Positions 16,667 to 26,200 of a stretch of 58,531 nt of DNA are shown one piece after another. Every line of letters starts with the position of its first letter. The first letter of the stretch is position 1. The position numbers and the translations under genes are program-made. Location: assembly GCA_021776775.1 (NCBI GenBank), contig JAJFFE010000257.1:1-58531 (forward strand), written 5' to 3'. Source of the stretch: Planctomycetota bacterium. GTDB taxonomy: Bacteria; Planctomycetota; UBA8108; UBA1146; JAJFFE01. The notes below the pieces were generated by a model, which had not been told where the DNA came from, did not search any database, and was given only the letters and a program-made list of their open reading frames with translations.

Positions 16667-18151
16667 ATGACACAAGCTACGACTCGTCCCGCCACGCTCG
16701 GCGAACTCGACCCGTCACAAAACGCCCCGCTCGGTGTGCGCGACGAAATCCGCCGCAACCTCATCGAGCGGCTGCGGGCTGGCACCACTCCCACCGATCT
16801 ATTCCCAGGAATTGTCGGATACGGCGAAACCGTCGTTCCGCAGCTCATCAACGCGCTGCTCTCGCGCCACGACATCATCCTGCTCGGTCTCCGCGGCCAA
16901 GCGAAGACCCGGCTGTGCCGCCAACTGACCGCGCTCCTCGACGAGGTCGTCCCGGTCGTGCCCGGCTGCCCTCTGCGGTCTCACCCCCTCAATCCGCAGA
17001 GCCAATTCGCGCGCGAACAAATCGCGGCGGAAGGGTCAGACCTCGTCATCGAGTGGTTGCCACGCGATCGCCGCTACAACGAGAAACTCGCCACCCCTGA
17101 CGTCTCCATGGCCGATCTCATCGGTGATCTCGATCCGCTGAAAGCCGCCCACGAGAAACTCGACCTTTCCGACGAGCGGGTGATCAACTACGGCATTATC
17201 CCGCGATCGAATCGAGGGCTGTTCACCGTCAACGAGTTGCCCGACCTCGCGCCGAGAATACAGGTCGGTCTGCTCAACATTCTCGAAGAGCAAGACGTTC
17301 AGATCCGTGGCTTCCCGATCCGGATTGATCTCGATGTGCTGCTGCTCTTCACGGCAAACCCAGAGGACTACACGAACCGCGGCAGCATCATCACTCCGCT
17401 GAAAGACCGCATCGCGTCGCAGATCCTCACTCACTACCCAGAGACTCTCGAAGACGCAGACTTGATCACGAGCAGCGAAGCGTGGACCGATCGCGGCGAA
17501 CTCGAGATATCGATTCCGCCGTTCGTGGCCAGCATTGTCGAGATGATCGCGTTTCAGGGTCGTCGTTCAGAGTACGTCGATCAGAACTCAGGTGTCTCCG
17601 CCCGGCTTTCCATCGCGGCCCGTGAGTTGTTGGTCAGCCAGGTCGAACGCCGAGCTGTCACCCTGCCCGACACCAGCCCGGTCGCGCGCGTCATCGACAT
17701 CACGCAGGTGGTTCCCGCGATCACCGGAAAGCTGGAACTCGTCTACGAGGGTGAGCAAGAGGGAACCATTCAGATCGCCCGCCGCTTGGTGACCCAGGCG
17801 ACCCAGGAGGTGTTCGACCAGCACTTCCCCGACGTGATCTCCGAAGGGCGTGAGGGCAGCGACGACGCCGACCGCTACAAGCCGACACTCGACTGGTTCG
17901 CCAGCGGCAACCGCTTGGAGTTGGGCGACGACATGAACGACGCCGACTACCGAGCTGCGCTCGACGCAGTACCGGGGCTCGGCACATTGGTCGACGAGTT
18001 CCTACCTTCGGAGTCGCCACTGCACCGCGCCGCCGCCATGGAGTTGATTCTCGACGGATTGCACGCTCACTCGATGCTGGCTAAAGAGGATGCGATCCGC
18101 GGCTGCGCCTACACCGACATGCTCGGGATCATGATGGAGGGACTCCGGTGA
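16667..18151 (+). CDS. MoxR/magnesium-chelatase-type AAA+ ATPase
   Basis: A 494-residue AAA+ ATPase of the BchI/MoxR-RavA kind. Walker A is GLRGQAKTR, with Ala for the last Gly as also seen in RavA-like proteins. The segment TVNELPDLAPRIQVGLLNILEEQDVQIRG contains Walker B and the chelatase-like insert. LLFTANPEDY is sensor 1, and GSIITPLKDRI carries the Arg-finger region. A C-terminal helical extension (about residues 330-494) has no recognised fold. It overlaps the downstream VWA gene by four bases (GTGA). Such ATPase-VWA pairs act as chaperones in metal insertion or complex maturation; the target here is unknown. Confidence 0.88.
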   Translation: MTQATTRPATLGELDPSQNAPLGVRDEIRRNLIERLRAGTTPTDLFPGIVGYGETVVPQLINALLSRHDIILLGLRGQAKTRLCRQLTALLDEVVPVVPGCPLRSHPLNPQSQFAREQIAAEGSDLVIEWLPRDRRYNEKLATPDVSMADLIGDLDPLKAAHEKLDLSDERVINYGIIPRSNRGLFTVNELPDLAPRIQVGLLNILEEQDVQIRGFPIRIDLDVLLLFTANPEDYTNRGSIITPLKDRIASQILTHYPETLEDADLITSSEAWTDRGELEISIPPFVASIVEMIAFQGRRSEYVDQNSGVSARLSIAARELLVSQVERRAVTLPDTSPVARVIDITQVVPAITGKLELVYEGEQEGTIQIARRLVTQATQEVFDQHFPDVISEGREGSDDADRYKPTLDWFASGNRLELGDDMNDADYRAALDAVPGLGTLVDEFLPSESPLHRAAAMELILDGLHAHSMLAKEDAIRGCAYTDMLGIMMEGLR

Positions 18152-19257
18152 GGATCCGCTACCTCGATCAAAAGGCTGGCATGCGAAATCTCGTCGACCG
18201 CATGAAAGTCCTGATGAAGTTGTTCTCGTTCTTGCTCGTCAGGGAGGACGGGAATGCTCAGCGCGCGCTCGAGATCCTGGAGATGATTGCCGAGCGCCAC
18301 GGACTCTTCGATGAAGGCTTTACCTTCGAGGACTTCAAGAAACAGCTCGCCGAGCAGCGCTACATCGCAACTTCCCCCACCGGCATGAGCTTGACGCCCA
18401 AGGGCGAGCGCTTCGTGCGTTCCTCGACGCTGGACCAAATTTTTGGCGGCCTCGACCTCGGAAGCGACGGGCAGCACCGCACGTCGCATCTCGGCGAACG
18501 CGGAGAGCGGCTCACCGAAACACGCCCTTACACCTTTGGCGACGAAGTCCAAGACATCGATTTCAACCGATCGTTCATGAACGCGCTCCTTCGAACTCAG
18601 GGCGACTCGTCCCTTCCGAGCCACTCGCTGGGACTCACCGAGAACGATCTCGAGGTGTACGAAACCGAGCACCACACCTCCATCGCAACGGTGCTCATGC
18701 TCGACGTCAGCCACAGCATGATTCTGTACGGCGAAGATCGCATCACTCCGGCGAAACGGGTCGCACTCGCACTGACGGAATTGATCCTGACGAAGTATCC
18801 CAAAGACGCCTTTCACGTGGTGCTGTTCGGCGACGATGCACGGGAGATCTCGGTCAAGGATCTGACGTACGCGGGGGTTGGCCCGTACCACACGAATACC
18901 CACGCCGGGCTGCGCCTAGCCCGCCACATCCTCATGAGGAAGAAGCACGCCAACAAACAGATCTTCATGATCACCGATGGCAAGCCGACGGCGCTGTTCG
19001 AAAACGGCGAGCTGTACCTCAACCCGTTCGACCTCGACCGCAAGATCGTGAACAAGACGTTGGACGAAGCGGCCGAGTGTCGGCGCTACGGAATCCCCAT
19101 CACCACGTTCATGATCGCCAAGGATCCGCATCTCGTTCGCTTCGTCGAGCGCTTGACGGAAACGAATAACGGACGCGCATTCTTCTCGTCGATCGACCAC
19201 CTCGAACAAACGGTGTTCGTCGACTTCGTCCGCAACCGCCGACGACGGGTGAATTGA
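18148..19257 (+). CDS. VWA-domain protein, partner of the MoxR-type ATPase
   Basis: A 369-residue cytoplasmic protein whose second half is a von Willebrand A domain. The MIDAS motif is MLDVSHSMI (DxSxS), with later Thr/Asp positions around YAGVGPYHTNTH and FMITDGKPTAL. The N-terminal half is helical and charged, with no recognised domain. The GTG start at 18148 shares bases with the ATPase stop, so the two are translated together. In known pairs (RavA-ViaA, CoxD-CoxE, BchI-BchD) the VWA protein bridges ATPase and substrate. Confidence 0.88.
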   Translation: MRIRYLDQKAGMRNLVDRMKVLMKLFSFLLVREDGNAQRALEILEMIAERHGLFDEGFTFEDFKKQLAEQRYIATSPTGMSLTPKGERFVRSSTLDQIFGGLDLGSDGQHRTSHLGERGERLTETRPYTFGDEVQDIDFNRSFMNALLRTQGDSSLPSHSLGLTENDLEVYETEHHTSIATVLMLDVSHSMILYGEDRITPAKRVALALTELILTKYPKDAFHVVLFGDDAREISVKDLTYAGVGPYHTNTHAGLRLARHILMRKKHANKQIFMITDGKPTALFENGELYLNPFDLDRKIVNKTLDEAAECRRYGIPITTFMIAKDPHLVRFVERLTETNNGRAFFSSIDHLEQTVFVDFVRNRRRRVN

Positions 19258-19261
19258 GATC

Positions 19262-19927
19262 ATGACTTCGACAAAACCCCCGATCGATCGCTGTCGACTC
19301 ATCGCGTTCGATCTCGACGGCACGTTGATCGACTCCCTTCCAGAGATCGCGGCCGGCGTGAACGCGGTGCGCACGCGGCACGGCCTCCCCGAGCTTAGCC
19401 AGTCCGCGGTCCGCGCCGCGATCGGCTCCGGGGCGCACGCCCTGATCGAACGCACCATGACTGACGTCGTCACCGCCGATCGCACGCTCGAGCAGCTCTA
19501 CGATCAGTTCATGGCCGAGTACCGAGTCCGCTGCGTGCACCCGACTCTGTACCCCGGCGCGGCGAAGTTTCTGGCGTATTGCGCGCCGCGCCACACGCTC
19601 GCCATTCTCACGAACAAGGCGCTCGAGATCACTCACCGCACCATCGACGCCCTCGCGCTGTCCACGCCGTTCGCCGCGATCGTCTCTCCCGAAAACGCGA
19701 GAGCCGCGAAACCGGATCCCGCCGGGCTGCTCGGACTGTTGGAAGACTTGGACGTCACGCCGGATGAGGCGATCATGATCGGAGACTCTGAGAACGACTT
19801 CGGCGCCGGTATCGACGCGGGAGTCTTCACGATCGGCATGCGCGACGGCTACTATCACGGCGGTCAGCCGGAGCCAGACCTGTGGGTCGACGGCTTTGCG
19901 GCGCTACTCGACTGCTGGAAGAATTGA
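19262..19927 (+). CDS. gph: HAD-family phosphatase, phosphoglycolate-phosphatase-like
   Basis: A 221-residue HAD hydrolase. Motif I is AFDLDGTLIDS with the nucleophile Asp. Motif II is AILTNK, motif III the Lys in ARAAKPDPAGL, and motif IV MIGDSENDFGAG. The cap region (about residues 30-90) is of the C1 helical kind as in Gph. Phosphoglycolate is the likely substrate by overall resemblance, but HAD specificity cannot be read from sequence. It starts four bases after the VWA stop and overlaps the next gene's possible TTG start. Confidence 0.82.
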   Translation: MTSTKPPIDRCRLIAFDLDGTLIDSLPEIAAGVNAVRTRHGLPELSQSAVRAAIGSGAHALIERTMTDVVTADRTLEQLYDQFMAEYRVRCVHPTLYPGAAKFLAYCAPRHTLAILTNKALEITHRTIDALALSTPFAAIVSPENARAAKPDPAGLLGLLEDLDVTPDEAIMIGDSENDFGAGIDAGVFTIGMRDGYYHGGQPEPDLWVDGFAALLDCWKN

Positions 19928-20802
19928 ACAACTCCGCCCGGGCCGATACCGGCCGCAACCGAACGGAACGCGCCATCGAACCTACTGCGTCAGAGGCTCG
20001 ACGATCGACTCAGCTCATCCGCCGCGCGACTTCGGTCATGCTGTGCGCCGTCGCCATCGGAATCAGCGGAGGCTCGACCACTCTCGCTCGCGGGCAAAGC
20101 GACGACGCGGCCGAAACCAAGGAGCATTGGTTTCAGTACTTTCGTGGAGAACAACAAGTCGGCGTGCTCAAGGTCGAAATCACGCGTGACGAGGAATTTC
20201 TCATCGTGCGGGACCTCTTGGTCGTCTTCGATCACGAAAAAGAGATCCTGATTCAGTCGGAGATTCGCTACCGCGGAGCCGGCAGTGCGCTTCGCCCCGC
20301 CCGCGCCTCGTTCGGAGTCACGCGCGGGAACGAGATGTGGCTCGACGGAAGCTTGAAGTTCGAGAAGGACCATGTCCTGGAGGCGTACCGCAAGACTCGC
20401 GACGGCGACCTGATCGAGCGTCGGCACTCCTGGAGCCCGAAGCCGTTTCTCACGTTCAGCAGCTTGCCGTTCCTCGCCCCCGAGTTGCTTCGGCGTCCGG
20501 GCGAAGTCGAGATCGTCTTCCCCGCAATCCCGCGCGGCCTGCGTGGGCCCGTGATCGAGAACGCGATGGCGTCGTACAAGCTCCAGCGAACCGAAGGCAA
20601 AGAGTACGAACTTCGCGTGCGCGGCAACAGCCGCAAGGATCAACGTACCATGGTAGCGAAGATCAAAGACGGCAAGGTTCTGGAGATCTCACTCGAACCG
20701 CAGTTTCGATTCGTCGCCAGTCGTCGCGGAGTGTGCACGAGTTGGCACTCAAAGCGCGCGAAGACTCTCCCGGGCGACGTCACCCCCAAATCGGGCGGCT
20801 AG
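19924..20802 (+). CDS. Secreted protein of unknown function
   Basis: I do not recognise a family. From TTG at 19924 (TTGA overlap with the gph stop) the protein has 292 residues. A later ATG at 20038 would begin directly at the signal peptide MLCAVAIGISGGSTTLARGQ. The mature part is beta-rich (YFRGEQQVGVLKVEI, RYRGAGSALRPARASFG, YELRVRGNSRKDQRTMVAKI). Repeated short strands of this kind are typical of outer-envelope or DUF3108-like proteins. The stop codon TAG at 20800-20802 lies inside the first copy of a tandem repeat that continues downstream. Confidence 0.7.
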   Translation: MNNSARADTGRNRTERAIEPTASEARRSTQLIRRATSVMLCAVAIGISGGSTTLARGQSDDAAETKEHWFQYFRGEQQVGVLKVEITRDEEFLIVRDLLVVFDHEKEILIQSEIRYRGAGSALRPARASFGVTRGNEMWLDGSLKFEKDHVLEAYRKTRDGDLIERRHSWSPKPFLTFSSLPFLAPELLRRPGEVEIVFPAIPRGLRGPVIENAMASYKLQRTEGKEYELRVRGNSRKDQRTMVAKIKDGKVLEISLEPQFRFVASRRGVCTSWHSKRAKTLPGDVTPKSGG

Positions 20803-20870
20803 CACAACCGCCGGGCGGCTAGCACAAAATGCCGCGCGGCTAGCACGAACCGCGCGCGGCTAAAGCCCGG
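20793..20870. repeat. About 20-bp tandem repeat spanning a stop codon
   Basis: Four units start with G[G/C]GCGGCTA at 20793, 20813, 20834 and 20854. The first contains the last codons and the TAG stop of the upstream gene (GGC GGC TAG CAC). The next two repeat this with small changes, and the fourth runs into the inverted-repeat element at 20864. Confidence 0.85.
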
Positions 20871-21093
20871 ATTATTCATGAAGCGGAGTCGTGACGCGCC
20901 CGAAAGGGCGCCCATCGTGCCGAGCGCGTATAGCAGAGGACAATCGAAGAATGATCAACGGAACACAGGCTGTGATTTCCGTGAAGATCAAGGCGCGACG
21001 CCGAAGTCGACCTAGTGGTCTTCAAGAAGGAGCAACGCAGAGATTCACGGAAAGCGCAGCCTGAGCGGCTTCGCTTCATGAATGATCCGGGCT
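20864..21093. mobile_element. 230-bp MITE-like element with 22-bp terminal inverted repeats
   Basis: The left end, 20864-20885, begins AGCCCGGATTATTCATGAAG. The right end, 21072-21093, is its reverse complement with one mismatch in 22. A second, inner inverted repeat (20969-20985 with 21044-21060, sharing TTCCGTGAA) gives nested symmetry, and a short hairpin lies between (GACC..GGTC near 21010). There is no ORF for a transposase. It sits exactly between the tandem repeats and the map stop codon (21094-21096). A non-autonomous insertion element is the best reading; no clear target-site duplication is visible. Confidence 0.75.
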
Positions 21094-22047
21094 CTAGAAC
21101 CGGTCGCCCTCTTGGGGACCGTTCTCGGTCAGGGTGAGGATTTCGATACCGGTCTCGGTCACGAGGACGGTGTGCTCGAACTGGGCCGATCGCATTCCGT
21201 CAGCAGTGCGCACGGTCCAACCGTCTTTGCGGTCGAGCGCCGTCTGCCACGTGCCTTCGTTGATCATGGGCTCGACGGTAAAGCAGTACCCCGGTTGCAG
21301 GCGAATATCCTCGTGGCGCGGATGAGGATAGTGAAGCACGCTCGGATCTTGATGGAACTTGCGGCCGATCCCGTGACCTTGGTACTCCTTGACCACCGAG
21401 AACTTGTGGCGGTGCGCCTCGCGCTCGATCGCGCGACCGATGTCGTTGACGCTTCCGCCCGGGGTGATCGCGCGAATCCCGAGGAACAGACAGTCGAACG
21501 TGACTTGCACCAGGTCGCGCGTCTTGTCGCTGACCTCGCCGATCATGAACGTCTCGGATTGATCGCCGTACCAGCCGTCGACGATGGTCGTGAGGTCGAC
21601 GTTGATGATGTCCCCGTCGCGAAGGACTTGCTTGTCGGACGGGATTCCGTGACAGACGACTTCGTTGACACTGGTGCAGATGGTCTTCGGATATCCGAGG
21701 TAGCCGAGGCACGCCGGAGTATGACCGTGGTCGCGCGTGTACTGATCGGCCCGTCGATCCAGCTCTTCGGTGGTGACTCCGGGCACGACGAATTCGCGCA
21801 TGTGGTCCATCAACTGGGCGTTGAACTTGCACGCCTTGCGCATGGACTCGCGCTCGACCGGGCTGAGACTCAGCGGGTCGCGCCGTCGTGAGCGGCCGAG
21901 CGTCGGCAATCCGGAGGATTCCGACACTTGCCCGGCGGAAACGGTGGAGGGGTTCCCGGCCCGGTCGGCCTCGAGGTGACACTGCTTGTATTTCTTGCCG
22001 CTCCCGCAATAGCAACGGTCGTTGCGGCCAGGTTTCTTCTCTGACAT
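21094..22047 (-). CDS. map: Methionine aminopeptidase type I with N-terminal SEC-C zinc motif
   Basis: Removes the initiator Met from nascent proteins. The 317 residues begin with a SEC-C motif (GRNDRCYCGSGKKYKQCH, residues about 8-25), which should bind zinc and the ribosome. The peptidase fold follows: CTSVNEVVCHGIP, then the metal ligands in INVDLTTIVDGWYGDQSETF, GHGIGRKFHQDP, FTVEPMIN and QFEHTVLVTE. The ATG at 22047 gives this N-terminus; the longer open frame is not family-like. The stop abuts the 230-bp repeat element. It diverges from the Rieske gene. Confidence 0.95.
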   Translation of the reverse strand: MSEKKPGRNDRCYCGSGKKYKQCHLEADRAGNPSTVSAGQVSESSGLPTLGRSRRRDPLSLSPVERESMRKACKFNAQLMDHMREFVVPGVTTEELDRRADQYTRDHGHTPACLGYLGYPKTICTSVNEVVCHGIPSDKQVLRDGDIINVDLTTIVDGWYGDQSETFMIGEVSDKTRDLVQVTFDCLFLGIRAITPGGSVNDIGRAIEREAHRHKFSVVKEYQGHGIGRKFHQDPSVLHYPHPRHEDIRLQPGYCFTVEPMINEGTWQTALDRKDGWTVRTADGMRSAQFEHTVLVTETGIEILTLTENGPQEGDRF

Positions 22048-22054
22048 GACGGTC

Positions 22055-22083
22055 GTTATACTGTCCCGCTGGGAGGGGTGCCA
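22055..22083 (-). promoter_or_regulatory. Candidate map promoter, possibly leaderless
   Basis: On the minus strand, TGGCAC (22083-22078) and TATAAC (22060-22055) are 17 bases apart. TATAAC ends only 7 bases before the map ATG, and no Shine-Dalgarno sequence is visible, which would fit a leaderless mRNA. Pattern match only. Confidence 0.38.
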
Positions 22084-22116
22084 TTGCAATCGAGCGCAAC
22101 GCCCGGAGGAGACCAA

Positions 22117-23220
22117 GTGCCGATCCGGCCATTTGAAATCGATGCCGATATCCGCCGCGCCGAGACACCGCCGGCCGAGTTCTACCGATCCCCCATGGAT
22201 CACTATCGGCTGCCGGAACGCGTTTTCGCCAGAGGATGGCACCCGATCGCGGCGAGTTTGCATTCGGGACGTGGCTCCTGGGCCGCGCCGACGGTGCTCC
22301 TGCCTGGAGTCCTGGACGAGCCGATCGCTCTGGTCTCGGACCCGCGGGGAACCGTCCGCTGCCTCTCCAACGTCTGCACCCACCGCGGCAATCTGGTCGT
22401 CGAGTCCGCGGGCGACGTCTCCTCGCTCAAGCGCGGGTACCACGGTCGGCGCTTCGAACTAGACGGCACCTTCCGATCGATGCCGTGCTTCGCGGAGGTC
22501 GAGGACTTCCCGACAGAGCGAGATCACCTCCGCGAGCTACCGCTCGAATCGTTCGGCCCGGTCCGTTTCGTCAGTCTCGATCCGGCGGTTTCCTTCTCCG
22601 ACTGGATCGACCCCGCCCGTCGACGATTGGCCGGGCTACCGCTCGACGAGCTGCAACACGATCCAGCTGCTTCGAGAAGCTACGACGTGGAAGCTAACTG
22701 GGCCCTCTACGTCGACAACTACTTGGAGGGGTTTCACATTCCGTTCGTGCACGAAGAACTCGCCGAGGCAGTAGACCTGTCGACGTACCGAACCGAGCTG
22801 CATCCGTACGGAGTCCTTCAGGTCGGCTTGGCGAGCGAGGGTGACCTGGCGTTCGAACTGCCGGCCAGTCACCCCGACTTTGGCCAACGCGTCGCCGCGT
22901 ATTGGTGGTGGCTGTTTCCGAACACCATGCTCAACTTCTACCCGTGGGGTCTTTCGCTCAACCGCGTCGAACCCGACGGGCACACACGCACCCGAGTCTG
23001 CTACGAAGAGTATCTCTGGGATGCGTCGCTGCGCGGTGAGGGAGCGGGCGGCGACTTGGACCGGGTAGAGAAGGAAGACGGCGCGATCGTCCAGCAAGTG
23101 TCGCAGGGAATGCGCTCGCGAATCTACGATCGTGGTCGCTACTCCGTCACACAAGAACTCGGCGTGCACCAGTTCCACCGGTTGCTCGCCGAGTTCTTGT
23201 TCCGTGACGACGCTGAGTGA
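22117..23220 (+). CDS. Rieske-type aromatic-ring-hydroxylating oxygenase-like protein, altered cluster site
   Basis: The 367 residues match the alpha subunits of Rieske non-heme iron oxygenases. The first half of the Rieske site is VCTHRGN (Cys87, His89). The second half, normally CxxH, reads LKRGYHGRRF: His109 is kept but Arg106 (codon CGC, 22432-22434) stands where Cys is expected. The catalytic domain is intact, with NWALYVDNYLEGFHIPFVHEE supplying the two iron-binding His. I chose GTG at 22117, which has GGAGGAG five bases upstream, over the GTG at 22078. It converges on the DsbD-like gene, 10 bases away. The substrate is unknown. Confidence 0.82.
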   Translation: MPIRPFEIDADIRRAETPPAEFYRSPMDHYRLPERVFARGWHPIAASLHSGRGSWAAPTVLLPGVLDEPIALVSDPRGTVRCLSNVCTHRGNLVVESAGDVSSLKRGYHGRRFELDGTFRSMPCFAEVEDFPTERDHLRELPLESFGPVRFVSLDPAVSFSDWIDPARRRLAGLPLDELQHDPAASRSYDVEANWALYVDNYLEGFHIPFVHEELAEAVDLSTYRTELHPYGVLQVGLASEGDLAFELPASHPDFGQRVAAYWWWLFPNTMLNFYPWGLSLNRVEPDGHTRTRVCYEEYLWDASLRGEGAGGDLDRVEKEDGAIVQQVSQGMRSRIYDRGRYSVTQELGVHQFHRLLAEFLFRDDAE

Positions 23221-23230
23221 AGAGCCGAAG

Positions 23231-26200
23231 CTAGCGCTTCGCGCTCTCGCTGCTCGCGGCGACGATGTCGAGTTGGAATTTCGCGGTGGCGCTGTCGACC
23301 GTCACGAACTTCTCCCCCATCCAGATCTGACCGATGAGCTTCGCGCGAATCGTGTACTGCCCGCTTGCGAGCCCCGCCGGAATTCGGAACTTCTGCTTGG
23401 CGTTGAACGATCCGGTGTACGCCATCTTGTCGACCATCTCGAGCGTCCCGGAGGACCCGAACACCTCTTGCTGACCGACCTTGATTCCCGGTGACGCTTC
23501 CACCGATCCGTCGAACTCGAGGACCGCGTAACGTTTGCCGTTCTCGACGCGGTCGATGCCCTCGTAGCGCAGGACACTCCGGAACACGGGCGGCCCGGTG
23601 AGACCGCGCTCGACGAAGGCGTGGAACGCCTCGTAGTTCGTCGTGTAGTCCGATCGGGTGATCTCTAGCCCGGACTTCTGATCCAGCACGATGTAGGTCG
23701 GGTTCGCGTTGAGACCGGTGATCTCTTTCTGGGCGACCTTGTACTCATCTTCTAGTCCGGTCGGCTCGTCCGTGAAAATTTCGACTAGCTCGTACTCTCG
23801 TAGCAACTCTACGAGATCGGGACGAACGAAGAAGCCTCGTTCGATGTCCCGACAGTTGGGTCAGGTGTGCCCCGTGAAGTTGACGAAGATGCGTTTGTCG
23901 CCGTTCCTCAGCTTGGCGAACGTCTCATCGAGATTTGTCTTGGTCTCGAAGGAGTGGACTTGCCACGGCAGCGCGCGCGCATCTGGCTCGAACACCGTGC
24001 CCCACAGATTGCTCTCGCGTATCGCTTCGATGGTGCGCGTGCGCCACGGTTTCTCTTCGCCCTCGGCGTACTCCTTGTGCGCGTTGTGATCCACAAAGAA
24101 CGATTCGGTGATCTGCGCTTCGAGCCCACCCGCGATCAGTCGACCCGTCGAACCGTACAGACAGTAAACGGTGATCCCGACGAAGATCGCCACGAATCCG
24201 TAGCGGGCCAAGCTACGCTTCCCGATCGGGGAGTCGTGCTTGAACTTGAAGAGGCCAAACAGGTAAGCGGCGGTCAGCGCAAAGATGATCGCCCAGATAA
24301 AGAGGATCAGCTCTCGGAACAAGAGGTTCGCTCCGAAGAAACCAAACGGCACGATCGAGAAGAACTTGAACGCGGCCGCCAACTCGACAAAGCCGAGCAC
24401 AATCTTGACGCTGTTCAGCCAGCCACCCGATCGGGGCATGCCGGTGAGGATCTTCGGAAACAGGGCCAAGCAGAAGAAGGGGATCGCGAACGTCGCGCTG
24501 AACGAGACCATCCCCACCAGCGCCAGCCACTGCCCTCCCCCGGTGACCGACAGAGCGAGCAGCGTCGCGACGATCGGCCCCACGCAGGTGAACGTCGTGA
24601 CCGAGAAGATGAAACCCATCAGAATGACGCCGAGGAAGCCTCCCCCGGAACCGGCTCCGCTGACCTTGGTGGTGAACCAAGACGGCAGAGAGATGTCGTA
24701 GTAGCCGAACAAGCTGAATGCGAAAACGACGAACACCGCACCCAGAATCAGATTGATCCACGGATTGGTCGCGAACCACATCCCCGCGGTCTCGCCTAGA
24801 ACCAAGGAGGCGACGAAGCCGATCCCGGTGAAGGTGACGATGATCCCGAGCGCGAACACAACCGCCAAGATGTAGACGTTGGTCTTCTCGTCTTCGGCGT
24901 GCTTCGTGAACATGCTGACGGTGATCGGGATCATGGGGTAAACGCACGGCGTCAAGAGCGCGAGCAGCGCGCCGACGATCCCAAACAGAATGATCGCCAA
25001 GAATCCACGGTCAGCGGTCTGATTGACGAAGCTGCCTTCGATCGCCGGAATCATGATGTCCGGCTTCAGCACCTTGCCGTCGAGTTCGAGCACGAACTCA
25101 TCGCCGGGCTTGAACGTCCCGCCGCTGGGAACCTTCGCTTCGATCATGAACGCCGCGTCCGTGTCGACTTTCTTTTTCTTGGTGAAGTCTGTCGGGACGA
25201 CGCTAACCGAGTCGCTCTTGCCCGCTTCGACGACGTGAACTTTCACTTCGAAGGTGTCGGGCAGAAACACATCGGGCTTGCAGCCATTGGCATCGCACAG
25301 CAGGTACCCGAACAAGAATCGAACAGTCGTCTCCCCTAGCTCCGCATCGGCGGGAACGTCGATCGGCAGCTCGAACACCGGCTTGCCCTCGAGATGCAAG
25401 CTCTCGCCGTGTTCGCTCGGTTCGGAAAGTTCGACTAAGTCGCCGCCGAGCTTGAGCGGTTTGATCGACGGCGCCGTCACCGTCGTTCGCTGTTTTTCGG
25501 CGGGGTCGTAGATCGAGTAGATATGCCACCCGTCGGTGATCTCCGCTTCGAAGCGGACTTTGAACGTCTGACCGCGCTCGACCACCGCCGGCCACAACGC
25601 GGTCACTTTGAGATCTTGCTCCTCGTCGGGTGACGCAATCGTCTGACGGTGCCGCGCCGGCCCGGAGGCGACGATCGGATCGCCGACCTTGACGTTCACC
25701 TTGTAGTCGAGGGAAACCGGCGGCAGGCACATGTTCGCGTCGCAGATCTGGTACGTGAACGTGACCGGAATCGAATGCACCCCGTCGGCGAGCCCGTCCG
25801 GCGCTCGCAGCGGAATCTTGAAACTCGCGGCACCGTAGTGCTCGAGCATGGTGCCTTCCATGAGCTCGCTGTAATGCGATTTGGGCTCGCTCTCGCTCGG
25901 TTCACCGATCACTTCGAACGGAGACTGACCCACCGTCACCGAGGTCGGTACGCCGAGCTTCTCCTCGAGGAGCAAACTGTACATGTGCCAGCCGGACTCG
26001 ATCTTCGCGTCGAATTCCAGCTCGAACTCAGTACCAGCCTTCACACCGTTGACGCCCCGCGCGGTCACGACGACATATTCCTCGGCGTCGGACTGGGTCT
26101 CTTCGAAACGAACCTCGGCGCTGGCCCGGTTCACCGGAACCTGCAGGTCCAAGGTGACGGGCGGCAGGCACATGTTCGCATCGCAGATTTGATAGGTGAA

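Noticed and set aside
20864..21093. Complete insertion sequence
   Set aside because: Only 230 bp, no transposase frame. At most a non-autonomous element.
22048..22443. N-terminal extension of methionine aminopeptidase
   Set aside because: The SEC-C motif starts just after the ATG at 22047. The extension overlaps the divergent Rieske gene and has no family-like sequence.
23231..23806. A separate thioredoxin-like gene downstream of a shorter dsbD
   Set aside because: It lacks its own ATG and ribosome binding site, begins in the middle of a thioredoxin fold, and is in frame with the upstream gene across one TGA. One gene with Sec explains it better than two genes or a frameshift (no frame change is needed).
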